Origin: Methylococcaceae bacterium NSP1-2
GTDB taxonomy: Bacteria > Pseudomonadota > Gammaproteobacteria > Methylococcales > Methylomonadaceae
DNA: 15,425 nucleotides
Assembly: GCA_002256685.1 (NCBI GenBank)
Contig: NQJH01000085.1
Span: forward strand, 1-15,425
Direction of reading: 5' to 3'
Position numbers and translations under genes: made by a program. Under the pieces are notes generated by a model. The model worked only from the letters and a program-made list of their open reading frames with translations. It had not been told where the DNA came from and made no database searches. Within the stretch, counting starts at the first letter, position 1, and each line of letters opens with the position of its first letter. Below, piece after piece: positions 1-7,783 of this stretch.

Positions 1-1638
1 ACTTTAACCTCTGCGTTTTGTGGTTTAACGCTATTAGGCGCAGTCTTTTTAAGTCTCGTCACCTCTCACCAAGTCGGTAATTTTATTCGAGAACAACTGC
101 GTCTTAGGCTCACGGATGTCGTCAATATCATGGCGAGTCAAATTAATGGTGATCTGCATAGTCAAGTGCAAACCATTGCCGATCAGAAAAGCAAAGCCTT
201 CACGCAGTTACAAAGTAAATTGCTGGAAATGCGTAAGCGCGGCACTGAGATAGATAATGTCTATACCATGCGTAAAACCAACACAGGTCAAGTTATGTTT
301 GTCGTCGATGTGTCGGAAAAAAATCTAAGTCCGACGGGTGAAATTTATAGCAATCCGACTGACACGCTCAAAGACGCGCTGAATGCCCCCGCTGGAACAA
401 AAATCGCCTATTCCGAACCTGAACCGACCGCTGATAATTGGGGAATATGGTTATCTGCCTACGCGCCTATTTTTACGACTTCGGGTCAGCTTGATGGCAT
501 TGTTGGGGTTGACGTATCCGCTAAAAATCTTCTTGAGCATGAGCGTAATTATAAAATCACGGTGTATGCTTTATCGACCGCTGTCGTGTTGATGATGTTA
601 CCGTTAGGCTTTTTTATTGCACATCGCATTCGCCGTCCCTTGGCGCAATTGACTATAGAAATGGAAAAAGTCCGTAAGTTTGATCTGGATAGTGAAGTCA
701 AAATTGTCTCGCGTATTCGTGAAATAGACAGCATGGTTCAGCAACTAGAGAACATGAAACGCGGCTTACGTTCATTTAGAAAATATGTCCCCGCTGATTT
801 AGTGCAAGAACTTATTGAGTTGGGAGTGGATGCAAAGTTAGGCGGTGAAAAAAAGACCCTGACGATATTTTTTTCTGACATCGCTAATTTTACCAGCATG
901 TCTGAAAAGCTGGCACCTGAAGTATTGGTGGGATTTTTAGGCGAATACCTTAATATCATGAATGCCTGCTTGTTACAAAATCAGGCGACGGTGGACAAAT
1001 ATATCGGCGATGGTGTGATGGCATTTTGGGGTGCGCCGCGCTTTGTGGACAGTCCCGCCATTAAAGCCTGTCAAGCCGCTTTAGACTGTCAAAAACAAAT
1101 TCACCAACTCAATCAAAAATGGCAAGCCGATGGGCTGGATTTGGCTTTTCATACCCGTATCGGCATCAATACCGGTGAAGTGATTGTTGGTAATATGGGA
1201 TCGGATGCCCGCATGAGTTACACGGTGATTGGTGATAATGTCAATCTGACCAGCCGCGTTGAATCAGCCAACAAATTTTACGGCACATCGATACTGATAA
1301 CCGAAACAACCTACCGAGAAGTGAGCAGCCATTTTGTCACAAGATTGGTTGATTACGCGGTTCTTGCTGGAAAAGCCGTCCCGATTCAGCTTTATGAGCT
1401 GATTGGCAATAAATACGCGGTAAAGCACGAAAAATTACAACAAATTGAACGCTATAACAGCGCGTTTCATCTTTATAGCCAACGTTTATTTATCGAAGCG
1501 GTCGCAATACTTGAAGAACTGGTTAGCAGTACTCCCTCAGACCGCGTACCGCTGCTATTACTTGAGCGATGCCGACACTATATCGCCAACCCACCATCGC
1601 TTGATTGGCAAGGCGACTATGTCCTACCTTACAAATAA
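1..1638 (+). CDS. Membrane-bound class III adenylate cyclase, 5' end outside window
   Basis: Makes cAMP from ATP at the inner face of the cytoplasmic membrane. The frame is open from base 1, and the codons before the first ATG (130) encode a hydrophobic helix (about bases 10-60), so that ATG is internal and the true start lies upstream. Numbering from it: residues 1-140 form a Cache-like extracytoplasmic sensor, about 143-165 a second transmembrane helix, about 165-215 a HAMP linker, and about 240-400 the cyclase domain. The catalytic set is visible: metal-binding D250 (FFSD) and D294 (YIGDG), adenine-selecting K290 with T365 (YTVIGD), and transition-state N372 and R376 (NLTSR). The pattern favours ATP over GTP. 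The roughly 100-residue tail has no motif I recognise. The ligand sensed is unknown. The next gene is 103 bp away and functionally unrelated. Confidence 0.88.
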   Translation, partial: TLTSAFCGLTLLGAVFLSLVTSHQVGNFIREQLRLRLTDVVNIMASQINGDLHSQVQTIADQKSKAFTQLQSKLLEMRKRGTEIDNVYTMRKTNTGQVMFVVDVSEKNLSPTGEIYSNPTDTLKDALNAPAGTKIAYSEPEPTADNWGIWLSAYAPIFTTSGQLDGIVGVDVSAKNLLEHERNYKITVYALSTAVVLMMLPLGFFIAHRIRRPLAQLTIEMEKVRKFDLDSEVKIVSRIREIDSMVQQLENMKRGLRSFRKYVPADLVQELIELGVDAKLGGEKKTLTIFFSDIANFTSMSEKLAPEVLVGFLGEYLNIMNACLLQNQATVDKYIGDGVMAFWGAPRFVDSPAIKACQAALDCQKQIHQLNQKWQADGLDLAFHTRIGINTGEVIVGNMGSDARMSYTVIGDNVNLTSRVESANKFYGTSILITETTYREVSSHFVTRLVDYAVLAGKAVPIQLYELIGNKYAVKHEKLQQIERYNSAFHLYSQRLFIEAVAILEELVSSTPSDRVPLLLLERCRHYIANPPSLDWQGDYVLPYK

Positions 1639-1741
1639 CAACAGAAACAAATAGTCATTTCGGTACTAAAACCAACTTGCTGATTATTAACCACTATGTC
1701 ATCATTGTGGGCTTTTTCACTACTATAAGAGAACAAACACT

Positions 1742-2908
1742 ATGGCGGGTCGTAACCATCTTTACATTCCAGGTCCTACTAACGTACCTAGCGAAATTTT
1801 AAATGCGATGCACGTTCCGATGGAAGATCATCGTTCACCTGTATTTCCTAAATTATTAACGCCGTTATTACAAGATTTGAAAAAAATCTTTAAAACTGAA
1901 ACAGGGCAAGCGTTTATTTTTCCTGCGACAGGCACAGCCGGTTGGGAAGTCGCATTAACTAACGTATTGAATCCAGGGGATAAAGTATTAATTTACCGCT
2001 TTGGTCAATTCAGCCATTTGTGGGCAGAAATGGGAAAACGCTTAGGCTTCGATGTAGAAATTCATCAAGAAACATGGGGCAAAGGTATTCCTTTAGATAG
2101 ATTGGAAGCGCGTTTAAAAGAAGATACTAAGCACGAAATTAAAGCGGTATTAGCCACGCACAATGAAACTGCAACTGGCGTAACATCTGATATTGCTGGC
2201 GTTCGTAAAGCAATGGATGCGTCTAATCACCCTGCATTTTTGTTTGTTGATGGCGTAAGTTCAATTGCCAGTATCGATTTTCGTATGGACGAATGGGGCG
2301 TGGACGGTGCAATCAGCGGTTCACAAAAAGGTTTTATGATGCCCGCTGGTGGCGCGTTTTTAGCGTTTAGCCAAAAAGCTTTAAAAGCAGTGGAAACCTC
2401 AACCTATCCACGTTGCTTTTTAGATTTAAAAGATCAAATTACCAATAATGCCGCAGGTTACACGCCTTATACACCTGCATTGCCAATTCTATACGGTTTG
2501 CGTAAAGCGTTGGATATGTTGTTAGAAGAAGGTTTGGAAAATGTTTACGCCCGTCATCATCGTTTAGCTGAAGGCACGCGCCTTGCGGTGGCTGCGTGGG
2601 GTTTAAAAACGTGCGCTCAAGAAGGCTTTGCTTCCGATACAGTGACAGCCGTCATGGTGCCTGAAGATAAAGATGCGCGTACTGTTATTAGTACCGCGTT
2701 TAGTAAATATGATATTTCTTTAGGCGGCGGTTTATCTGAGTTAATGGGTAAAGCCTTTCGTATCGGTCATGTCGGTGATATGAATGATGTCTCTATGCTG
2801 GGCGCGATTGCAGGTGTCGAAATGGCATTGTTAGATTGCGGTTTTGATATTAAAGCAGGCAGCGGTGTTGCGGCGGCGATTGAATATTATCGTGCTACCG
2901 CTAAGTAA
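1742..2908 (+). CDS. sgaA: Serine-glyoxylate aminotransferase
   Basis: A PLP-dependent class V aminotransferase of 388 residues, normal for the family. It transfers the amino group of L-serine to glyoxylate, giving hydroxypyruvate and glycine, a core serine-cycle reaction in the cytoplasm. Visible are the N-terminal IPGPTNVP signature (residues 9-16), the PATGTAGWE substrate/PLP segment (61-69), the cofactor aspartate D170 (FVDGVSS) and the Schiff-base lysine K196 (SGSQKGF). The start is the ATG at 1742, preceded by a weak AAGAGAA ribosome site. It lies just upstream of a hydroxypyruvate-reductase-type gene, which supports serine over alanine as donor, although alanine-glyoxylate transaminases share the fold. 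The reading frame is intact. Confidence 0.88.
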   Translation: MAGRNHLYIPGPTNVPSEILNAMHVPMEDHRSPVFPKLLTPLLQDLKKIFKTETGQAFIFPATGTAGWEVALTNVLNPGDKVLIYRFGQFSHLWAEMGKRLGFDVEIHQETWGKGIPLDRLEARLKEDTKHEIKAVLATHNETATGVTSDIAGVRKAMDASNHPAFLFVDGVSSIASIDFRMDEWGVDGAISGSQKGFMMPAGGAFLAFSQKALKAVETSTYPRCFLDLKDQITNNAAGYTPYTPALPILYGLRKALDMLLEEGLENVYARHHRLAEGTRLAVAAWGLKTCAQEGFASDTVTAVMVPEDKDARTVISTAFSKYDISLGGGLSELMGKAFRIGHVGDMNDVSMLGAIAGVEMALLDCGFDIKAGSGVAAAIEYYRATAK

Positions 2909-2924
2909 ATCATTAAGCTAATCA

Positions 2925-2959
2925 TAAGCCTCCGAGGTTTTTAAAACCTCGGAGGTTTA
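2925..2959. repeat. Perfect 13-bp-arm palindrome between sgaA and the dehydrogenase gene
   Basis: Arms CCTCCGAGGTTTT (2929-2941) and AAAACCTCGGAGG (2943-2955) are exactly complementary around one base. Pairing continues outward to 2925/2959 with one G-T wobble. No run of T follows, so it is a weak intrinsic terminator at best. It more likely is an extragenic palindromic repeat, an RNA processing or stabilising hairpin, or an attenuator between the two genes. Confidence 0.7.
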
Positions 2960-2988
2960 AGTTAAGGATTTTTATTTGAGGACATGCC

Positions 2989-3963
2989 ATGAATAAACTC
3001 AAAGTCGTGGTCACACGTCGTTGGCCCAGCGAAGTTGAAACCCAGTTAAAAGCACTTTACGACGTACAACTGAATGAATCCGATGTACCGCTGAACGCGG
3101 ATCAACTCAAACACGCGCTACAAACAGCAGATGCGGTATTAACCACCGTAACAGACGCTATCACTGCCGATGTTCTCAATGTTGACAACAAACGCGCTAA
3201 AATTATCGGTCAGTTTGGTGTCGGTTATAACAATATCGATATTCAAGCCGCAAAAGCACAAAGACTCATCGTAACCAATACACCTCACGTTTTAACCGAC
3301 TGCACCGCCGATATTGCCATGCTATTGTTGTTAATGTCCGCGCGACGTGCATCGGAAGGTGAACGCTTAGTGCGTAATGGGCAATGGACGGGCTGGAGTC
3401 CTACGCAACTATTAGGTCAAAAAGTGACTGGTAAAACCTTAGGCTTGATTGGTTTTGGACGCATTGCGCAAGCAATGGCAAAAAAAGCCCATCACGGTTT
3501 TGATATGAAGATTTTGTTTTATGTGCCGTCTTCTACGCCCGAACAACACATTATTGATGATTTACAAGCTACGCGCTGTGATTCCGTAGAAGATTTATTA
3601 GCACAATCTGACTTTGTATCCCTGCATTGTCCGGGTGGTGCAGCTACTAAGCATCTAATCAACGAAGCACGTTTAAAATTAATGCGTCCAACGGCGCATT
3701 TGATTAATACCGCGCGGGGTGATGTGGTGGATAGTCATGCCTTAATTAATGCCCTAAAATCAGGTTGGATTGCGGGCGCAGGGTTAGATGTCTATGAAAA
3801 CGAACCTAATCTTAATCCAGAATTTCTAAGTTTGAATAATGTGTCATTGTTACCGCACTTAGGTAGTTCAACGCAAGAAACGCGTATTGCAATGGGTAAT
3901 CGCGTGTTAGCGAATATCGGCGAATTTTTTGCAGGTCATGCGCCTAACGATAGAGTGGTTTAA
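2989..3963 (+). CDS. D-2-hydroxyacid dehydrogenase, probable glyoxylate/hydroxypyruvate reductase
   Basis: Reduces an alpha-keto acid with NAD(P)H. Next to sgaA the likely reaction is hydroxypyruvate to D-glycerate (or glyoxylate to glycolate). The 324-residue protein shows the catalytic triad of the family: R243 (TARGDVVD), E272 (ENEP) and H290 (LLPHLGSS). The nucleotide fold begins at residue 149, with the glycine motif GFGRIA (155-160). The third glycine is replaced by alanine, and no acidic residue closes the next strand (around ILFYVPSS, 175-182). Both features fit NADPH better than NADH, but that is inference. The start is the ATG at 2989 after a good GAGGA site 6 bases upstream. An ATG at 2984 is out of frame. 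D-lactate or phosphoglycerate dehydrogenase activity cannot be excluded. Confidence 0.82.
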   Translation: MNKLKVVVTRRWPSEVETQLKALYDVQLNESDVPLNADQLKHALQTADAVLTTVTDAITADVLNVDNKRAKIIGQFGVGYNNIDIQAAKAQRLIVTNTPHVLTDCTADIAMLLLLMSARRASEGERLVRNGQWTGWSPTQLLGQKVTGKTLGLIGFGRIAQAMAKKAHHGFDMKILFYVPSSTPEQHIIDDLQATRCDSVEDLLAQSDFVSLHCPGGAATKHLINEARLKLMRPTAHLINTARGDVVDSHALINALKSGWIAGAGLDVYENEPNLNPEFLSLNNVSLLPHLGSSTQETRIAMGNRVLANIGEFFAGHAPNDRVV

Positions 3964-4004
3964 GACCCGTTATATGTGCAAATACTCAGCAAGGAAATCC
4001 ATTA

Positions 4005-5261
4005 ATGCGTTTATTTGATAAGTCTGTGTCATCGACAGTCGCCATTATCGGCGGTGGTCCTGCGGGTTTAATGGCAGCAGACGTATTGTGTCATGCGGGT
4101 GTCAAAGTCAATCTGTATGATGCGATGCCATCAGTAGGACGAAAGTTTTTGATGGCGGGTAAAGGCGGATTGAATATTTCTCATGCCGAAGCTTTTGAGA
4201 CATTTTTGTCGCGTTATGCCGAGCGGCGCGGCAATCTTGAACCGCTGCTTAAACAATTCCCCCCTGACGCGTTAAGAGCATGGGTGCAAAGTCTGGGCAT
4301 TGATACCTTTGTCGGTTCATCGGGGCGCGTTTTTCCTACTGATATGAAAGCCGCCCCGTTACTACGCGCATGGTTACACCGTTTGCGCTTAGCAGGGGTT
4401 GCGTTTCATGTGCGTCATCGTTGGCTAGGTTGGGCTGATAACGATTTGTTACGGTTTGCAACGCCACAAGGCGAACAGCTTATTAAAGCCGATGCAGTCG
4501 TCTTAGCCTTAGGTGGTGGCAGTTGGGCGCGACTCGGTTCTACCGGTGCGTGGGTAGAGAGTTTGCAACAACGTGGTGTTGAAATCGCCCCGCTAAAACC
4601 AGCGAACTGTGGTTTTGATGTCGGTTGGAGTGAGCATTTTTCCAGTCGTTTTGCGGGTCAACCGTTAAAGTCTGTCAGCCTGTCATTTGAAAAATTTTGT
4701 CAGCGCGGTGATTTAGTGGTGACTGAAACAGGGCTTGAAGGCGGCTTGATTTATGCCGCGTCTGCCTTATTGCGCGAGAGCTGTGCGGCAACCGATGCAG
4801 CGGTTATTTATCTCGATTTAATGCCGGATAAGGCTTTGTCGTTGCTTATCGATAACTTGTCGCAGCCACGCGGCAAAGCCTCTATGGCTAATCATCTGCG
4901 TAAACGAGTGGGCATTACCGGTGTTAAAGCGGGCTTGTTACGCGAAATATTAACAGCCGACGCGTTTAATAATCCGACAAAATTAGCGCACGCGATTAAA
5001 TCGCTACCAATTAAACTACTCGCGCCTAGACCGATTGATGAAGCGATTAGCACGGCAGGCGGTGTGACGTTTGAAGCAATGAATGAAAATTTAATGATAC
5101 GCGACTTAGCAGGCGTGTTCTGTGCAGGTGAAATGCTTGATTGGGAAGCACCGACGGGCGGTTATTTATTAACCGCCTGTTTTGCCAGTGGACGAGCCGC
5201 AGGTGAGGGCGTATTAACATGGTTACAAAAGGACAGTGATGAAAACACCAAAAAGTATTGA
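4005..5261 (+). CDS. FAD-dependent oxidoreductase of the HI0933/YhiN family (TIGR03862-like)
   Basis: A predicted cytoplasmic flavoprotein of 418 residues; the family has no firmly established substrate. The N-terminus has the Rossmann FAD motif IIGGGPAGL (14-22), with acidic D39 at the end of the second strand to bind the ribose. The family signature GRKFLMAGKGGLN follows at 45-57. Near the C-terminus lies the second FAD-contact block, CAGEMLDWEAPTGGY, followed by CFASGRAAG. The middle is the variable substrate domain. The ATG at 4005 has an AAGGAA ribosome site about 8 bases upstream. The 3' end overlaps the next gene by 23 bases, so the two are probably co-translated. The pairing with a RIO kinase suggests an operon but not a shared function. 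The reading frame is intact. Confidence 0.82.
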   Translation: MRLFDKSVSSTVAIIGGGPAGLMAADVLCHAGVKVNLYDAMPSVGRKFLMAGKGGLNISHAEAFETFLSRYAERRGNLEPLLKQFPPDALRAWVQSLGIDTFVGSSGRVFPTDMKAAPLLRAWLHRLRLAGVAFHVRHRWLGWADNDLLRFATPQGEQLIKADAVVLALGGGSWARLGSTGAWVESLQQRGVEIAPLKPANCGFDVGWSEHFSSRFAGQPLKSVSLSFEKFCQRGDLVVTETGLEGGLIYAASALLRESCAATDAAVIYLDLMPDKALSLLIDNLSQPRGKASMANHLRKRVGITGVKAGLLREILTADAFNNPTKLAHAIKSLPIKLLAPRPIDEAISTAGGVTFEAMNENLMIRDLAGVFCAGEMLDWEAPTGGYLLTACFASGRAAGEGVLTWLQKDSDENTKKY

Positions 5262-6081
5262 ACCTCTAGTGCGTGATGGGTTCGTTGATGAAGTGCTACG
5301 CCCGTTAAAAAGCGGTAAAGAAGCGGCGGTGTATGTGGTGCTTTCAGAAGGCGAAATTCGGTGTGCCAAAGTCTATAAAGAGGCGAATAAACGCGGCTTT
5401 CATAAACAAGCTTTGTATCAAGAAGGACGCAAAGTGCGCAACACCCGTCAAGCCCGCGCGATGCAAAAAGGTTCAAAGTTTGGTGCGCAACAGCAAGAAG
5501 CCGTGTGGCAAAATGCAGAAGTGGATGCGTTGTATCGGCTTGCGGCGGCAGGTGTGCGGGTCCCTAAACCGTATAATTTTATCGAAGGCGTGTTATTGAT
5601 GGAATTAGTCACCGATGTTCACGGCAGTGCCGCACCACGGTTGAACGATTTAACCTTTACCCATGAAGAAGCGTTGGAATACCACGCGTTATTGATTAAA
5701 GAAGTGGTGCGTATGTTGTGCGCAGGTATCGTGCATGGTGATTTGTCTGAATACAATATTCTGATTGATAAGCATGGCCCTGTGATTATTGACTTACCGC
5801 AAGCCGTTGATGCGGCGGCGAATAATAATGCCGCACGAATGCTGGAACGTGATGTTAATAATTTAGCTCTCTATTTTGGGCAATTCGCGCCTGAATTATT
5901 GACCACGCAATATGGCAAAGAAATCTGGAAATTGTACGAAAGTGGTTTGTTACATGCGGATGTTAAATTAACAGGACGCTTTAAGAGTAGCGAAACTATC
6001 GCCGATGTAAAAAGTATTATGCGAGAAATTGATGATGCCCGTGAAGACGCGATACGGCGTAAATATGAGCAGAATGATTAA
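5239..6081 (+). CDS. RIO-type serine/threonine protein kinase
   Basis: An atypical protein kinase or ATPase of the RIO family (RIO1-like). In bacteria its targets are largely unknown; the archaeal and eukaryotic relatives act in ribosome biogenesis. Numbered from the ATG at 5239 (280 residues), it has the RIO P-loop-like SGKEAAVY (25-32), ATP-contacting K44 in the CAKVYK strand, the catalytic loop HGDLSEYNIL with D168 and N173, and the metal-binding D185 in IDLPQ, which replaces the DFG motif of ordinary kinases. All catalytic residues are present. I chose the ATG at 5239 over the adjacent in-frame GTG at 5236, because AGGA (5230-5233) then sits at ideal distance. The start lies inside the upstream flavoprotein gene, implying translational coupling. 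A terminator follows after about 85 bases. Confidence 0.87.
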   Translation: MKTPKSIEPLVRDGFVDEVLRPLKSGKEAAVYVVLSEGEIRCAKVYKEANKRGFHKQALYQEGRKVRNTRQARAMQKGSKFGAQQQEAVWQNAEVDALYRLAAAGVRVPKPYNFIEGVLLMELVTDVHGSAAPRLNDLTFTHEEALEYHALLIKEVVRMLCAGIVHGDLSEYNILIDKHGPVIIDLPQAVDAAANNNAARMLERDVNNLALYFGQFAPELLTTQYGKEIWKLYESGLLHADVKLTGRFKSSETIADVKSIMREIDDAREDAIRRKYEQND

Positions 6082-6088
6082 TAAAGCA

Positions 6089-6157
6089 GGAGTGCTTCAG
6101 CTATTGGACAGACAAACAGCTAAAGCTGTTTCACTCCAGCTAAAACTGTCCAAGCTG
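6089..6157. repeat. Composite inverted-repeat element with interleaved arms
   Basis: Three complementary pairs lie within 69 bases. CAGCT-AT-TGGACAG (6098-6111) pairs with CTGTCCAAGCTG (6146-6157), leaving a two-base bulge. AAACAGCT (6114-6121) pairs with AGCTGTTT (6124-6131) across two bases. GGAGTG (6089-6094) pairs with CACTCC (6132-6137), which lies inside the outer stem. The last pair crosses the first, so a transcript could form a pseudoknot. It starts eight bases after the kinase stop codon. It may be an extragenic repeat-family member rather than a functional RNA. Confidence 0.55.
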
Positions 6158-6166
6158 TTGAAATAA

Positions 6167-6203
6167 AAAAAGCCACATTGGAATAAATCCAATGTGGCTT
6201 TTT
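6167..6203. terminator. Strong bidirectional rho-independent terminator
   Basis: Perfect 16-bp arms (6167-6182 and 6188-6203) around the five-base loop ATAAA. The arms carry AAAAA at one end and TTTTT at the other, so a U-tract follows the GC-containing stem on either strand. It lies between the convergent kinase (+) and porin (-) genes and probably ends transcription of both. Confidence 0.9.
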
Positions 6204-6236
6204 ATTTTAAACAACTTGAGGGAGTTAGTTGTTACT

Positions 6237-7253
6237 TTAAAACGCTACTTGTGCGCGTAACGCGAACGTATCCAAGTTATTTGGATTACCGCCTGTTGGT
6301 GTCGTTATATTCGAGTCTTTGACGCTTAGAAGACGCGTGTAATCAGCTTGGAAGCGGAAGTTTTTGTTGATGTACCAGTTTAATGCGGCGGTTACGTTAG
6401 CCATATTGCCACCTTTGAAACCATTATCAGTCACATCCACTGCTGAGTAACGAGCTGCAAGTTCCCACGCACCCCACTGACCTTTACTAATGCTAAACGG
6501 TTTTTCAGGTGCTAGATAAGTGAAGTTACCATTTTTATAGGTACGCGATTCACCTGTGATAGTCCACGCTGCATCTGCATACCAGCCATCAAAGGTTAAG
6601 TTTTTATTAGCTGCACCGTCCTTACGATCTATCCACGTCCGCGTATATTCGCCACTGACTGAGAAAGGCCCGTATAATCCAGCCGCTTCTAAACCTAACA
6701 TTTTAATGTCTTTGATATTAGCTACGCTGGAGTTTATCGGGTCATAGTTAGACATATTAGTGCTTTCATAGCTATAAGCGAGTGGCTTACTTTTCGCAAC
6801 ACTACCATCATCGGCGGGTGCGCGGTAGTTACCCGCAATACCTAAATGAACAAGCTTGGTTTTTTCTAAAATTGGTGCATAAGTTACGCGTGAAGAAATG
6901 CCCCAGCCTTCATCGCCTTTATCAGTATTGGTGTTAGGCGTAATTGAATCACCAAATATACCCAGTTTAGCCACCCAATTTTTGTCAAAATGTTCAAAGT
7001 TTAAACCGATAGCACGGTCTACAGTCGGCGCGTTTAATACGTTCATTAATGAACGTTCAGTAAACATCATGTCATTTGAACTTTCTTGTAATTCCTTACT
7101 AAAATTTTGCTTTTGTTGACCAACCGTAATGATGGCAAATTTTGGCACACCTAAATACTGTATGTAGGCATCTTTCACAGCAACTTTATCATCAGCAAAA
7201 TCGGCTTCTAATCTCGCCACTGTGATAGGACGCATCGGCGTGAATACGACCAC
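6237..7253 (-). pseudogene. Phosphate-selective porin (OprO/OprP family), C-terminal fragment
   Basis: The C-terminal three quarters of an outer-membrane beta-barrel porin, out of frame with its N-terminal part (7192-7605). Family-like sequence begins at ARLEADFADDKVAVKDAY (about 7218 downward) and runs through alternating beta strands, with blocks such as WELAARYSAVDV and the ALNWYINKNFRFQADY strand. It ends in the terminal phenylalanine (QVAF) that outer-membrane assembly recognises. The open frame begins right after a stop codon; its first potential start, a GTG at 7253, has no signal peptide, so the fragment could not be exported alone. In known porins about 45 residues separate the GGRIHAD-like block from the strand matching LEADFADD. 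Here far fewer do, so roughly 30 residues seem to be missing as well as the frame being shifted. Confidence 0.8.
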
Positions 7254-7605
7254 CTAAGCGGAATTTAAAGTTATCGTCAGCCGAGCGAACTTGAAGACCG
7301 TTATTATCCATACTGACTTTGACTTTTTCAGCTTCGGTAATGTGTTCTTGCAGGGCTTTTATTTCATTTTCTTTTAATTCTAAATCTTGATGGATGGCGG
7401 CAGCGTCAATGAAGTCATGTTCACCTTTGTGTGGCACATGATCGCCTACTTTTTCAAATGAACCCATCAATTCACGTCCTTTGCCAGGTTCTGCGTAAAT
7501 TTGTTTGGTTGTAGTGTCAACGTAAAGATCAATCGCAAACGCGCTAGAGGATACGCTTGCTGTTAATGCAACGGCGATTGCCATTGTCAGTTTAGAAAAT
7601 TTCAT
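7192..7605 (-). pseudogene. Phosphate-selective porin, N-terminal fragment with signal peptide
   Basis: The start is the ATG at 7605, preceded by GAGCAAGG. A longer in-frame start at 7644 would add 13 residues ahead of the signal peptide and falls on the predicted -10 box, so I rejected it. Residues 1-24 are a typical signal peptide (basic start, hydrophobic core, cleavage after SAFA). A charged helical stretch follows (about 75-100, likely coiled coil, as in the trimeric-porin N-terminus). Then comes the first barrel strand, NFKFRLGGRIHADASY, typical of OprO/OprP. After that the frame runs into unrelated residues and stops at 7192. Restoring the barrel needs a shift into the frame of the 6237-7253 fragment near 7205-7235. 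The promoter is Pho-type, which supports a phosphate or polyphosphate substrate. Confidence 0.8.
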
Positions 7606-7643
7606 ACCTTGCTCTCGGTTATTAGTGTCAAAAAACTGAGGCA

Positions 7644-7699
7644 AGCATAAGGTTGGAAAATGACGACTTTATGACAGGAGTGTTACATTTTCATGACAA
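7644..7699 (-). promoter_or_regulatory. Two tandem Pho boxes and -10 box of the porin gene
   Basis: Read on the minus strand, four heptamers follow one another in 11-base register with four-base spacers: TTGTCAT (7693-7699), ATGTAAC (7682-7688), CTGTCAT (7671-7677) and TCGTCAT (7660-7666). The known PhoB site is CTGTCAT, four AT-rich bases, CTGTCAT. The last heptamer ends exactly 10 bases before a -10 hexamer TATGCT (7644-7649), the usual geometry where PhoB replaces a -35 box. The predicted start is near 7637, giving a leader of about 30 bases to the ATG at 7605. Confidence 0.8.
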
Positions 7700-7744
7700 G
7701 GCAACAAAATGATGATTAAAAGCAACAGGAATCAGGGGTTGTGG

Positions 7745-7777
7745 CTTGGAGTACAAAAATATTTTTTGTACTCCAAG
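7745..7777. terminator. 15-bp inverted repeat, probable terminator of the DUF475 gene
   Basis: CTTGGAGTACAAAAA (7745-7759) and its exact complement (7763-7777) enclose a three-base loop. It starts seven bases beyond the DUF475 stop codon and lies between that gene and the porin promoter. The upper stem is A/T only and no T-run follows on the minus strand, so termination strength is uncertain. An isolating hairpin or DNA-binding site is possible. Confidence 0.6.
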
Positions 7778-7783
7778 TTAGCT

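Noticed and set aside
130..132. ATG at 130 as the start of the adenylate cyclase
   Set aside because: The same frame is open to base 1 and encodes a membrane helix needed for the topology, so the gene begins before the window.
6167..6203. Perfect inverted repeat as a transposon end or CRISPR-like repeat
   Set aside because: Single copy, placed between convergent genes and with A/T tracts on both sides: a bidirectional terminator explains it fully.
7192..7253. Programmed frameshift or phase variation in the porin
   Set aside because: No slippery heptamer or simple-sequence repeat is seen at the junction, and conserved residues seem to be missing, which slippage would not explain.
7606..7644. 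Upstream in-frame start at 7644 for the porin
   Set aside because: It falls on the predicted -10 box and would put 13 non-signal residues before a perfect signal peptide; the ATG at 7605 has a suitably placed AAGG.
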